64,000 bases of DNA, taken from NCBI GenBank assembly GCA_037957365.1, contig JARHVA010002006.1:1769501-1833500 (forward strand). The letters run 5' to 3'. Position numbers and translations under genes: made by a program. This DNA comes from Torreya grandis. Its lineage: Eukaryota > Streptophyta > Pinopsida > Cupressales > Taxaceae. Positions 12,691 to 24,599 of the stretch are shown piece by piece (the stretch's first letter is position 1; each line of letters starts with the position of its first letter). Under the pieces are notes generated by a model. That model made no database searches. It saw only the letters and a program-made list of their open reading frames with translations, and was not told the origin of the DNA.

Positions 12691-14872
12691 CTAGAAGTCA
12701 TGGTGGGGGAAAAGTGGGTATCCTTCACCCATGTGTGTAAATTGAAAGACTACAACCATAGATTAGGAAATCATTTACAAGAGCTAAATAAATATTGGAT
12801 GGTGGATACATGCAAAAATACAAAGGCAAGCACCATGCTTTTTTATGTCTCCATCAAAGACAAGTTGAAAACCACAAGAGTATTACAACTCTTTGAGCTG
12901 TAAAGCTTCAACAAGTCAGAGGAGATGGTGAATTTCCTTCTCTCAGAAGTTCATGGTGACCCATTGTATTTTGATGAATGGCACATGATAATTTATACAA
13001 GCCACATAATTGAAATCATAGGGATACCTTATGCACATAAGGATATAAGGGAGATGATGGATGATGATGTAGAAGTGGAGAGGGTCACAAATTTCATGGG
13101 TTATCAGAAGTCAGTATTTGCATCCCCCATAAAATAAATTCAAGACCCAAGCACAAGGGAGGAAACACACCTAGGAAGTGCCAAAATTTTCCCTAGTGGT
13201 CGATGATCAGACATTATCAAAACATTCCTTTGCATTACCCACCACATGGCATAGAGAGAACTTTTCAAAATCTCCAAATTTGTCATAAAAAAGATCATGT
13301 AGAATGTGAAAGAATGCCATCAAGTACACAAGACTTTATAGTGGGGATGCATGCTTATCCTAATGGTAATGGAGGAGATAAGTGTGTTGTATGGTGATGA
13401 CAACCACCTATGGGTGTTCCACTAAATCATGAGTCACCAATGGTGAATTACTAGGACTAATCTTCCCCCCTAGTTTTTCCCAAAAGTACAAAACCAAAGT
13501 ACAGGGGTGGTTTGACAAGTATGTGAAGGCTTTTAGAAAGGAGTGGTGCATCCCACAAGAACTCCCTTAATAAATTGTGGGAATTATGACCTTCACCATG
13601 TTTCAACACTTCTAATTGGTGAACCTAATGCTCATAGATGGGAATATTTTAGGTTGGCTTTGATTTCCTTATGCATTTTCCACCAAATACTTCATGACAA
13701 AACTTAAGAGGATATCGAACATGTAGTAAATTGATATCCAAGACAAGGCCAGGGATTATGATAGGAGGATGATGAGGCACCAATTTGTGTACCTTAGAAG
13801 TAAGACAACCAAAGATGAGGAGGATGATAGTGACAAACCTGACATCCATCCCTTTCGTAGGGTTATAATCAATGGGATAAATTTTAACTTATACTATGTT
13901 ATGAATTCATGGAAGAAGGGTGGAGACCCTGGAAAATATGATGATCTCCCCCTACTAGTTGGTGATGAAGGAAAGGATGCACTAAAATTCTAGGTGAAGT
14001 CACTCTAAATAAAGTGGAGTGAAAAACTAGGATAAATTATGGAGTGCATAAAGCTAAAGATAGCTTCCAAGGAACCCATAATGCCACCTTAGCTAAAAAA
14101 ACATATAACATTCAAGCAAGGGAGTGATTCTTACAACAAGAATATAATAAAGACTAAGGTACCTATGGAATTACCTACCAATACCCTTTTATACATGTAG
14201 AAAGAGGAAGCCCTAGTGACTATAATGGAAGAAAATAATAAAGAAGATAGGGCAAGGACTTATATCCTATAAATAGAGGAGGGTGAAGATGAATTTGATG
14301 ATAAAAACATCCAGAAGGCCTTGCAAAGTGGCATGACCACAAACTAATTTTTTTTTGAAATGGAAAGAATTACCTTTGACATAAACCTGATAAAAAACCA
14401 ACCAAAGAAGACAAAATTGATGTCCAAAGTAAAGGCATACCCAATGGCCCCTCAATATACAAAGGAGAAAAGATTGATTTAGAAGAAGATGGGACTCAAC
14501 GAGGAACATATAAACGTGGTTTTAACACTTGAATAAAATCAGAAGTTTTATCATGAATAAAATAATGAAAATTTGAATAATATGGTCCTAAATATACCCT
14601 TTATCATAGAAAAAAAGTAGAGGTGGTCAAACAAGCACCAAGTGGCCCTACCAGACAAGTAGAGGAAGATGCTAAAGCACACCCAAGTAGTGAATGGGTG
14701 TCTGAAAAAAAATAAGGTGATGCTAGTGCCTCAAAGTAAAAAAAGGATAAAATTGAGGAGAACTAGAATCAAAAATTCAACCCTAGTTCTAAATTTATAA
14801 CCCTTGAAATAAACATTGAGCAGCCACAAGATGAAGAAATAAATAAGGGGGAGAGGTCTAATGAAGAAATGA
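12691..14872 (+). pseudogene. Element A third ORF (post-integrase), 5' part
   Basis: A + strand region with long, weakly interrupted frames lies downstream of integrase: MVGEKWVSFTHVCKLKDYNH, then SEVHGDPLYFDEWHMIIYTS and GIPYAHKDIREMMDDD up to about 13136. After a shift comes GWFDKYVKAFRKEWCIPQEL near 13505-13565, then MRHQFVYLRSKTTKDEEDDS to 13992. The tail is Lys/Glu-rich. The block around 13505 matches element C on the minus strand at the equivalent distance from its LTR, so the ORF belonged to the family. Position suggests the env-like or extra ORF of Athila/Tat-type elements, but no membrane segment is evident and the function is unknown. Element B interrupts it at 14873. Confidence 0.6.
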
Positions 14873-16198
14873 TGTAAGAGCATTACTCCTAGGCTAGTTT
14901 TCCTTTAAAAATTTGGTTTTATTATTAAATTTTGATTTTATTATGGTCTATTATGTCTTATTATTATTTTACCATACTTATTTTTAAATTCTATGTGTTA
15001 GTCTTGGGTCTAGCTTGTTAAAAATTCAAAGTTGGCCTTTCCCGCCAAAATTGAGTTTTTGAAAATTTGAATTGTTTCGCTTAGTCTAAGTGTTGAAAGG
15101 GTATTTAAAAGGATTTGTTAATAAGTATAATTATTTTAATTATCTCTTAAAGACACAATTAATCCATACCATGTGTCTTAACTCATAATTTTATGTAATA
15201 TCAACTTTGGTATGTGTTATCATTGCTTAACTAGCCTTCCAATGATCGTTGGAAGGTCTAAGGTAGTTAGAGCAGTTCTAAGACGTATAATATGTTTTGT
15301 TTTTGATTTAAAATAATTAATTTGATGTGAATAGAGATAAATTTAAATAAACCAAGAGGATAATTCCATATTTTGAATAAAAAAGTGTTTGCAGACCATG
15401 TTTTCAGTATATATGCATTGGAAATTGACTATGTGTGACTGGATAGAGAAGAAAGATCAATAAAGATTTGTTTCTAAGACTTATTATGAATTTATAAAGT
15501 TATTTAAATTATTTTTTAATTTTATCTAGTTTTTCCTTGGATTATTTCAAAACTTATTTGTGAAAAGGACATTACAATCCTGTAGTTGCTAGTATACACA
15601 TATATAGTCAAACACAAATCACTCTAAAAAAGTGTAGCAGATGTGTCATGGAGAAAATATAGTGATTTTATTAGGTGAATAAGGTTATTATATAGTTATT
15701 AAAACTTTAAAAGTGCCTTTTAACTTGTTTTGGAACTTTAAATCTTCAAATATCTCCTCTCGGGTCTGTATAGAGTGCATAAACCCTGAGTTAGGGTTTC
15801 AAAACCAAAATTTGATTTCTAGGAGTTATAACTAGTAAAATACCACCAAAATATTTTTCCATAAGTTTTAAGGTATTATAAAATAATTAAGAGGTTTTAG
15901 ACCTATATGGATTGATTGTGTATGTAAAAAAAAACTGTGTGTAATTAGGCCTTGGGAGACCTAATTAGGTGTTGTTAGAGGCTAGAAAAGTGACCTAAGA
16001 GTGGTTTTAAACCAAGAAGACTTGTGGATACATAGAATTAAGTAGAGTTACTATAAAATCACTTTATTTTATGATTCCCAATAGTATATCCTTTATATAA
16101 TTAGGAAAATTAAAAAATAAAGTTACAAGGTAGCCTATGAGGTTATGACAAGTGTGTGTATGTTGCAGGGTTGGGAATTTGAGGGTGTTTAATTTGCA
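14873..16198 (+). repeat. Element B 5' LTR
   Basis: It starts TGTAAGAGCATTACTCCTAG and aligns with 20853 onward (TGTAGGAGCATTACTCCTAG). Shared landmarks include GGTCTGTATAGAGTGCATAA near 15765, the TTAGGGTTTCAAAACCAAAA segment, and GAGGGTGTTT close to the end. The end was placed at ...TTTGCA, six bases before the primer-binding site. Confidence 0.85.
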
Positions 16199-16204
16199 TA
16201 TTTT

Positions 16205-16217
16205 TGGTATTACAGCC
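16205..16217 (+). other. Element B primer-binding site (tRNA-iMet type)
   Basis: TGGTATTACAGCC directly follows the 5' LTR and fits the common plant primer site TGGTATCAGAGC with two mismatches. Confidence 0.7.
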
Positions 16218-16259
16218 AAAATAAGACACATATAAGTTAATGGATAAGGTGATATCATC

Positions 16260-17400
16260 TATGAGGAAGATAATGTAGTATTTTTTTAACAAATTGCCTA
16301 AGATAAGACAATATGCCACCAAGGAGGAATGTAACAGGTGAGAGGGCAACAATTATACAAATGGGAAATGTAATATTGTAGGAATTGAGGAACCTCAGAG
16401 TTAAATTTGATGCTAGACTCATATAAATTTAGGTTAATAAGAGAAGGGGAGTAGTCATAGGTGATTTGAGTGACCAAGAGGAAGAAGGTCCATAGACACC
16501 AGAGTTGGAAGATGAAGAAGAGAGAGAAAGTGAAGAGTAGAAGTTTGAGAGATTACTGAAGGTGGTAAAAGGGAAAGGATGTAAACCTAAACTAGATCTT
16601 CTATTATATGAAGACAACATCCATAGAGAATAACTTCTTGATTGGATAGAAGAGATGGATAAGTACTTTGATTTTGAAGATGTACCAAAAGATCAACAAG
16701 TGAAGTTTGTTAGGACCAAGCTAAAGGGTCACACATCCTTATGGTGGGATTACATATAGGATGAGATAAGGAAGAAAGTAAAATCCAAGATCAATTATTG
16801 GGATAGAATGGTTTCCAAATTGAAGATAAAGTTCTTTCCTAGTGACTACATCACCAACTTGTATAAGAAGCTTAAAAAATTGAAGTATAAAAAGACAAAG
16901 GTAAGATAATATATTGAAGATTTTTACAAACTGATCATTAGATCAAGTCACATGGAAGATGACAATGATAAGGTGGCTAGGTATCTCAATGGTTTGAGCT
17001 AAAACTTGCAGGATGAGATGAGTCTTTCTAGTTTAAAGGCACTAGAAGGATGCTACTAGTTAAATTTGAAATCTAAAGATAAACTCAATAGGAAACAAAA
17101 CCAACAAAATAGAGGTAGAGGTAGACATTTTAGTAGTAGAGGACAACAAAGAGGCAAAGGATATTCACAAATAAACCAAGGAGTGTTTAGTAATTCACAT
17201 GAGTAGCCATCTAGTTTAAGAGGAGGATTTAAAGGTATAAGGCTTTATTTTAGGGGTGGATATGCATCAAGGGGTAGACAATCAGGTGGTTTTATAGGAA
17301 TGTGTTTCAAATACAACAAGTTTGTTGAACATAGGTCATGGGAGTGCCTAGAGGATCAACTAATAGGGATTCCAAAAATTGAAGGAAGAAATAAAATTGC
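16260..17400 (+). pseudogene. gag: Element B gag remnant
   Basis: Translation gives a capsid-like block around 16680-17060: YWDRMVSKLKIKFFPSDY, then NLYKKLKKLKYKKTKV, YIEDFYKLIIRSSHMEDDND and VARYLNGLS. A basic Arg/Gly/Gln-rich stretch (RGRGRHFSSRGQQRGKGY) follows at about 17110-17165. A degenerate CCHC zinc knuckle lies at 17303-17347, with first Cys, His and last Cys present but the second Cys read as Tyr. Stops are scattered and mostly occupy expected Gln/Arg codons. Confidence 0.75.
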
Positions 17401-17539
17401 ATAAGTATTTGATGAGGAGATTATTTGTTCTCCATCACTTGTGGAGGAACTTGAGGTAGGAGAATCATTGCTAATGAGGAGAGTGTTGATCAAGACATGC
17501 AAGGAGAAGGAGCCACCACAAAGCAATTCTCTTTTTAGG

Positions 17540-17990
17540 ACCTCTTGCAAATGCCAAGATAAATTTTGTAAAATGGTTTTAGATTTAGGAAGTACATATA
17601 ATCTAATTTCTATTTAAATGATCAATAAACTTGGATTGAATGAGTTTCCTCACCCCACACCATACAAATTTTCATGTTTGAACAAAGGTCAACAAGTTTT
17701 GGTAAGTGAACAAAGTTGGGTGGAGCTTCAAGTTGGAAAGTACAAGGACAAGGTCCTTTGTGACATGATCCCCATAGATGTTTATCATGTTCTTCTTGGG
17801 ATAATTTTGAAATATAATAGAAAAACCACTCATGATGGTAGAATGAACATGTAAACTTGGTTAAAGATGGAGTTAGTCATACCTTGCTACCTATGAAGGA
17901 TGCATACAATGACCAACAAGTTAGGTCAAATGTGATGTTGGTAAGTGGTAAAGATTTTCTAAGTTCCATGAGTGAAGAGAAGTTGGGTTT
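17540..17990 (+). pseudogene. Element B aspartic protease remnant
   Basis: The active-site region reads KMVLDLGSTYNLIS near 17572-17613, where D-L-G replaces the usual D-S/T-G. A stop follows, then MINKLGLNEFPHPTPYKFSC and DMIPIDVYHVLLG near 17765-17800, the typical C-terminal flap and G-x-x strand. The order and spacing are those of chromovirus proteases. Confidence 0.8.
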
Positions 17991-18179
17991 TTCATTGGTA
18001 TTCAAGCCTAGGACCATTATGAAAACCACAAAGATAAGTGAATTACCTCAATAAATCAAAGACATGTTGGACTAGTATGCATAAATTGTAGTTGGTGTGC
18101 TATCAAGTACATTGCCACCTATGAGGCACATCACTCATTACATAGAATTTATTCCATGAACAAGTTTTCCTAACAAAGT

Positions 18180-18850
18180 AGATTAAAATATGAGCCCTAA
18201 GGAGATTGAAAAAATCAAGAGGCAAGTTTAAGAGCTCTTAGACAAAGGACTGATCAAACAAATCCTTAGTCCTTGTGTAGTGCATATAGTTTTGGTGCCT
18301 AATAAGGAAGGTGAGTGGAGAATGCGTATAAAATCCAAGTCTATAAATAAGATCACCATAAATATAGGTTTCAACTTCCCAGAATGGAAGACTTTATGTA
18401 TTTATTGAGTTGAGCAAGATATTTTTCCAAAATTGATCTCAAGATTGTGTATTATTAGATTAGGATCAGGCAATTAGATGAGTGGAAAAACACATTCAAA
18501 ACCAATGAAAGATTTTATGAATGGTTGGTTATGCCATATGGTTTGACAAATGCACCAAGAAATTTAATGAGGCTTATGAATGAAGTCCTCAAACCTTTTA
18601 TAAGCAAGTTTGTAGTGGTTTACTTAGATGACATACTTATCTATAGCCCTAACAAGGAGGAGCATCTTCACCATTTTCATCTAGTCATGAGAAGGATGCA
18701 AGAGGAAAGGTTACTAATTGACCTCATGAAGTGTGAGTTTATGAAGTTAGAATTATTTTACATAAGATTTTTCATCTCTCAAGGCATGATAAAGATGGAT
18801 AAAGACAAGGTGAAGGCAATCATGGAGTGGCCAACACTTAGAAAAAATTA
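18180..18850 (+). pseudogene. Element B reverse transcriptase remnant
   Basis: Readable blocks are SPKEIEKIKRQV, LDKGLIKQILSPCVVHIVLV, PNKEGEWRMRIKSKSINKIT, then after a frame change [20 protein letters not shown] and [20 protein letters not shown]. The catalytic YLDD box near 18621-18632 is intact. The segment 18525-18851 is a continuous frame of 108 codons. The middle of the palm, with the first catalytic Asp, is scrambled by frame changes and stops. Confidence 0.88.
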
Positions 18851-18879
18851 AGGAAGACAAGAAAAGTTTTGTTTGGAGT

Positions 18880-19358
18880 GAGAAAGTTAAAAGGAGCTTC
18901 CAATATTTGAAGTAAAGGATAATGAAGCAGCCTATCCTAGCATTATTAGCCTTCAACAAAGTGTTTCAGATATAGTTTGATGTAAGTGGAGTGGAAATTG
19001 GGGTTATAATAAGATAAGAGAGCAGACCTATAGCCTATTTTAGTGAAAATTTAAATGATGCCAGTAAAAATTACTCACTCTATGACTTGAAATTCTATGT
19101 AATGATGCAAACCTTAAAGAAGTGGAGGCATTGTTTAATGCTAAAGGATTTTATTGTCTATATAGACAATCATGCACTTAAATTAATTACCAATCAACCT
19201 AAGCTAAGTCAAAGACATATGAAATGGGTGGAGTACATGCAAAATTTCACCTTCATGATCAAGCATAAGCAAGGACAAAGTAATAAGGTAGCAGGTACAT
19301 TGAGTATAAGAATCTTGTTGGTACATGAGATACAACTAGAGAGTGTTGGTATTGAGTA
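18880..19358 (+). pseudogene. Element B RNase H remnant
   Basis: Motifs in order are RPIAYFSENLNDASKNYSLY near 19020-19085, LKKWRHCLMLKDFIVYIDNH near 19112-19170 and MKWVEYMQNFTFMIKHKQGQ near 19219-19278. The Asp in YIDNH is at the position of a catalytic acid. The frame from 19087 to 19356 is open for 90 codons. Confidence 0.82.
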
Positions 19359-19399
19359 ACTCAAGGAAATATATGAATATAATGAAGACTTTAAATAAA

Positions 19400-20560
19400 A
19401 ATACAATGCTTGAAAGCATCCAAATACACTCAACAAAGAGCCATGGTTGGACTATGTTATATAACATGGATTGTTGTTCAAGTAGGTGAAACTATGTGTG
19501 CCAAAAATCTCAATAAGAGAGAATTTGATTCAAGATAAGCATAGTGGAATTATGACAAGGCACCTTGGGATTGAGAAAACCTTAGAGCAACTCACTAGAC
19601 ACTATTATTTGCATAAGATGCTAGTGAAAGTGAGGATATATGTTGAGAGGTGTAAATATTGTCAATTGGCCAAAGTAAAGAGCACTAATGTAGGTTTATA
19701 TCAACCTTTACCACTCCGAAATAAACTTTGGGAATTAATAAACATGGACTTTTTTATGGGACTACCTAGAACACAAATAGGTTTTGACTCCATATATTTA
19801 GTTATGGACATATTTTACAAAATGGCCCATTGCATTCCATATATGACCACTAATGATGCCACCCATGTGGAAAATTTGTTTTTTTAGGATGTAGGAAGGC
19901 TTCATGGACTACCACTAAACATTGTATATGATAGAGACACTAAGTTCCTAGGCCAATTTTAGACAATATGGAGAAAACTAGGCATAAACTTGAGTTTTAA
20001 TTCAGCTTACCACCCTTAGATAGATGGTAAAATTGAGGTGGTTAATAGGATTTTATGGAACCTATTGAGGTGTCTATCTAAGGATAATCCCAATTAGTGG
20101 GATCTTCGGTTGCCTCAAGTAGAGTTTGCCTACAATGACTCCACCAATAGGAGCATTAACATGAGTCCTTTCCAAGTGTTATATGCTATGAAACCTAGAG
20201 GAGTGTTTGAACTCAAAAATATCAGTCATATGGACAAGAGGAGTGTTGAAGGAGAATAATTTTTAGTGGCCATGAAGGAGGTTCATCAATAAGTAAGAAA
20301 GCATCTAGAAACTAGTGTGAAAAAGTACAAAAAATAAGTAGATGTAAGTAGAAGAAAGGTGATTTATCATATTGGAGATTTGATTTTGGCTCATCTTAAG
20401 AAAGATAGTCTTCCAAGAGGTGAGTAAAATAATCTTAAGATGAATAAAATTGGTCCTTGTAAGATACTTAAGAAGTTTGCTAACAATGCCTATGAGTTAG
20501 AATTACCTAGTGGTGTAGACATATCACTAATATTCAATGTTAAAGACTTTTAACCTTAAA
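19400..20560 (+). pseudogene. Element B integrase remnant
   Basis: The zinc-binding H-H-C-C module is readable in 19486-19680 (KHSG, RHLGIEKTLEQL, CKYCQLAK). The catalytic core follows: NMDFFMGLPRTQIGFDSIYL, then YDRDTKFLGQF and GKIEVVNR. All three acidic DDE residues are therefore still present. The stops inside lie at sites where CAG, CAA or TGG is expected. The downstream Y-E-L-E-L-P strand (NAYELELPSGVDIS) near 20490-20530 is the SH3-like C-terminal part leading into the chromodomain. Confidence 0.88.
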
Positions 20561-20639
20561 AATAAGGATTAAAAGGTGAAGACACAACATAAGGATCATT
20601 TAAAACAAGTAAATATTGGGAAAAATAGTTTCCTTAAGA

Positions 20640-20790
20640 CAAACTAGATGAATTAGAATATATTTTAGACAAGAAAGTGTTCAAACAAACTAGAGACAAG
20701 CAATATTTCAAGAATCTAGTCAAGTGGAAACAAAAACCAATTTAATATGATACATGGATGATATATCATGAAATAAAAAATAATGGGATT
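20640..20790 (+). pseudogene. Element B chromodomain
   Basis: Following integrase, the translation reads DELEYILDKKVFKQTRDKQY, then FKNLVKWKQKPI, a stop, and YDTWM. This is the pattern of a chromodomain (E-x-I-L-D-x-x-V, Y-x-x-L-V-K-W-K, TW). In chromoviruses this domain reads histone marks and steers integration to heterochromatin. The region is close to the 3' LTR, as expected. Confidence 0.78.
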
Positions 20791-20852
20791 ACTCTAGGAG
20801 GACTCATGGACAATAGTCCCTAAGTCTTTTTCTCATTCCTTTGGGATTATGA

Positions 20853-22153
20853 TGTAGGAGCATTACTCCTAGGTTAGTTTTCCTTTCAAATTTTGGTTTT
20901 CTTATTAAATTTTAGTTTGATGATGGTATAGTATGTATTATGATGATAATTACATCCTTATTTTTCAATTATATGTGTTATTATTGGGTGTAGCTTATTA
21001 AAAATTCAAATTTTGTCTTTCTCACCAAAACTAAGTTTTTGAAAATTTGAATTATTTTTCTTAGTCTAGGTGTTATAGGGGTGTTTATAAGTATTTATTA
21101 ATATGAAAAATTGTTGTAATTATCTATTTAATACACCATGAATCCATACCATGGGTTTTAACTCATAATTGTATGGAATATCAACTTTGTTATGTGTTCT
21201 CATTGCCTAACTAGCTTTCTAGTGACTGTTGGAAGGTCCAAAGGTAGTTAGAGTAGTTGTAGGATGTATAATACGTTTTGGTTTTGATGTAACATAATTA
21301 ATTAAATGTGAAGAGAGATAAATTTCACTAAAAAAAAGGATAATTCCACATTTATAAGACAAAAGTGTTTTCAAACCTTGTTTCATGTATGTATGCATTG
21401 GAAATTGATTGTGTGCAACTAGACCGAGAAGAAAGATACAAGAAAGATTTGTTTTTGAGAATTATTATGCATTGTAAAAGTTATTTACATGTTTTTTGAA
21501 TTTTATCAAGTGTTTACTTGGACTATTTAAATACTTATTTTTGAAAAGGATGTTACAGTCCTATAATTACTAGTATACATTTATACAATCAAGCACAGAT
21601 CAATCTAAAAATGTGTAGAAAAGGTGTCATGGAGAACATCTAGTGATTGGATTAGGTGTATAAGGTGATTAAAAATATATTATAACTTTAATAGTGCCTT
21701 GATATCTTATTTTGTAACTTTAAATTTTCAAATATCTCCTCTTGGGTCTGTATAGAGTGCATAAACCTTGAGTTAGGGTTTCAAAACCAAAATTTAATTT
21801 CTAGGAGTTATAACCTATCAAATACACCAAAATTTGTGATTTTCTAGGGGTGAAGGTGTTATAAAAGATTTGAGAGGTTTTAAACTTGTAAATATTGTTT
21901 GTGTTCAAAAAAAGAGGACTATTGTTAGAGGATAGAAAAGTGGCCTAAGAGTGGTTTTAAACCAAGAAAACTTGTGGAGACATGGAATTAAATAGAGTAA
22001 TATAAAAGTGCTTTAGTTTTTTATTCTTAATCTTAGATCCTCTATACAATCAAGAAAATTAAAAATAAAAAAGTCTACAAGGAAGCCTATGAGGTTGTGA
22101 CAAGTGTGTGTGAGTTGAAAGGTTGGGACCTTGAGGGTGTTTACTCTATATCA
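20853..22153 (+). repeat. Element B 3' LTR
   Basis: Direct repeat of 14873-16198 with many substitutions and small indels. It begins TGTAGGAGCATTACTCC. The shared end GAGGGTGTTTA lies at 22133-22143, and the last bases before host DNA read TATATCA. Confidence 0.82.
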
Positions 22154-23373
22154 AAAAACCACCAAGGGCTAGACAAGTGACTCCTCAGAGGAGCACACTA
22201 AAGAAAGTAATGGTTCCAAATGAAGGGGAATAAGTGCACATGGAAGAGAAGGCCATCATTGAAAAGGGCAACAAAGAACTTAACATCAGAGAAATAATGC
22301 ATAAGGATTGGGAGGATGAAGATTTATACTTGTAAAAATTTATGCCCCCACAAGACACCATGATAAGGACATGCAAGTAAATTTCATTTATGCCAGATTA
22401 TTACGTGGATGAGTCCCAATTCGAGTGATCAAAGGCTATAACTATGAGCCTAGAGGATATTGAGGAAGGGTAAAAATCTCTCCTTATTAACCCATAGGCC
22501 ATGAACCTAGTCTAATCTATGAATGAACTAATAATAATGGCCATAAAAGTAATGTGCTAAAATGTCATAAATGATGGTAAGGTGAGGAAACTAAAGAAAA
22601 TCCTCAAGGAAATAAAAGAGGAAGTGCATACCAATAAGTTCAAATTACAACTTTTTAAGCACATAGAGATAGTCAAACCATATCTATTGATCACCATAGA
22701 CACATTAAACCTATTAGAGGTTGATAACATTTGTGTTTGGTGGAGTAGATGTTCCCAAGACTCTATCCCAAGCTAGTGCAAGAAGATTAAGAAGAGGAAG
22801 ACCCCAATGTCATGATAAATAAGGAGCTATTAGATAAGTTCCAAAAAATGGAGGATATTTTTTCCAAGTTGAATAAAGGACCAGAAATAATAGACACAAT
22901 ATTCTTGAACTTCTCCAACCAATATTTAATGATACATGTGCACTTGAAATAAGAAAATGATGAGAAAAAGAAGTTGATGACAAAGGTGTACTCTATAGGT
23001 AAGGTAGAAAGGTCATATATTATGGGAAGGGTAAATGAGTTGAGAAATCAAATCAAGGATCAAGAAAGAACATTGGAAGAACTCCTTCATGCCCTATAGA
23101 CTAAGGCATGTGAGCAAGGGGAGATTTTAGAAGGAAGTGTGGCAAAGGAATAGACCAACCTAGAAGTATTTTGAAAGGAGATAAATAAATTAAATACACT
23201 TTCACTCACTACTTATTCAACCAAAATTAATAATTTTGTAAATGAGATCAAGCTAGCCATAAAGTACTTAGAGAACTTTAACACATAGCTCTAGGAGAAT
23301 GCACCTAAGTTTTGTGCTCCTAAAATTTTGATGGCATAGTCTGGTGGTAGACTAAGGTTTTTGTATGGGTTAA
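22154..23373 (+). pseudogene. Element A third ORF, 3' part and 3' leader
   Basis: Resumes the third ORF of element A after the nested element B. The + strand translation is strongly charged and helical in look: HMEEKAIIEKGNKELNIREI, DWEDEDLYL, then KVRKLKKILKEIKEEVHTNK at 22575-22640, compatible with a coiled coil. Stops increase toward 23100. The last ~250 bases before the 3' LTR hold no frame; a clear polypurine tract was not found. Confidence 0.5.
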
Positions 23374-24502
23374 TTTTGGGACCCTAACTTTGATTTGATG
23401 GATTTTTTGTGCCAACCTGATATTCACATTAACACATCTAGTTTTTGGCAAGTGGTTAGCCTAATAGTTTTTGATATCCAGTTAAAGGATGCAGCATAAA
23501 ACTTATGCCAACTAGTCGATGGCTAACCAACTCTTGGATAATCAAGACATCAATGAAGATCTAAATAAAGGTGTCTATTAGAGTGTGGGAATCATGGGAT
23601 CATATATCTAGTAGTTATGATGGAAAAAATCTAGCTTATCACATGCATGCAACCTCCACCTTGGCAAAGATGCTCCTAAAGACCTATGTAAAAAGCTTGA
23701 GCTAGAAAAGGAAAGAGATAGATAATTTCATCAAAGATTTAATGGAATAGTTTTGGAAGCATGCCATGTAGATTTTTTTTTATCAGCCATTAAGGATTAG
23801 ATTTAGAATGGAGGCCACCCTGGCTCTGATCATATGTGTCATTTACCTATGAACTTTTGGGTTATGGATAGTATGGTTTTATATTTAAACTCTTATTTTG
23901 GACATTGAATAATTCGTAATGGCATTGCTTTGAAATACATTTTTTTTGTCTTGGTCCATGTGTTAGTTTTAATTTTATAGGATAAAAGTTTGTTTGTGTT
24001 ATACAACATTTTGGTTAGTTATGTTGATCTGAAGTTCGTGTGTTTTACTAGTTTTGTATTTTAATAGAGTCTATATATTTTGTTGATGTCAACATAATTA
24101 TACATGAAAAATGAGTATAGATATATGCCTGTGAACCCAACCTGTGTTTAATCCACTTATGTTAAGTATGGAAAATAACTTGAATAATATTAGTCTTGTA
24201 ACCCACTCAACACCTATATGAACCTGAACTTGCCCTGAGATAGGCCTACACCTATGGGTATGCCTCTCAGTTAAGTTAACATTAAATTTATTGATCCCCC
24301 CCTTTTTTAATCCTCATGACATGGAAAAACTAGCCCAATGCAGGCCCTAATTCCCTATATTTATTCTTTAGGTGAGTGGATAGGGTATATGCCTTATGTG
24401 AATTGATGTTGGTGTAGTCGAGTGTTTAAATATTGAGCATGAAATAATTAATCATATGCTTGCAATTGTTTGAAAAATACCCCTCATATACTTTCAAAAC
24501 AA
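23374..24502 (+). repeat. Element A 3' LTR
   Basis: Direct repeat of 2946-4073. The first bases are decayed (TTTTGGGACCCTAAC) and it ends TTTCAAAACA, followed by AACCA, which resembles the ACCCA before the 5' LTR. Confidence 0.85.
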
Positions 24503-24599
24503 ACCATTCTTTAAAAAAATCATTGTTTTAGAGACTAGACTTGAAATGTTACATTTCATGTTCTTACAAAATCTTCAAATTTGGAATGTAGACATCTCA

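Larger units (their letters stand above)
14873..22153 (+). mobile_element. Element B: chromovirus (Ty3/gypsy) nested in A
   Basis: LTRs of about 1.3 kb (14873-16198 and 20853-22153) flank gag, protease, RT, RNase H, integrase and a C-terminal chromodomain in + orientation. The chromodomain places it among chromoviruses. Total length is about 7.3 kb, normal for the group. An initiator-Met-type primer site follows the 5' LTR. Coding frames carry scattered stops. It sits inside the third ORF of element A, so it is younger than A. No clear target duplication could be read because the 3' end is blurred. Confidence 0.88.
2946..24502 (+). mobile_element. Element A: degenerate Athila-like Ty3/gypsy LTR retrotransposon
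   Basis: Two direct LTRs (2946-4073 and 23374-24502) bound a + strand internal region with gag, protease, RT, RNase H, integrase and a third coding region, in Ty3/gypsy order. LTR ends fit TG...CA, and the flanks ACCCA/AACCA look like a 5-bp target duplication with one change. A decayed primer-binding site starts 3 bases after the 5' LTR and fits the tRNA-Asp type used by Athila elements. Element B is nested in the third coding region, so A alone was about 14 kb. Stops in every domain make it inactive. Gag, protease, integrase and the post-integrase ORF all match minus-strand element C, so the two are one family. Confidence 0.85.
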
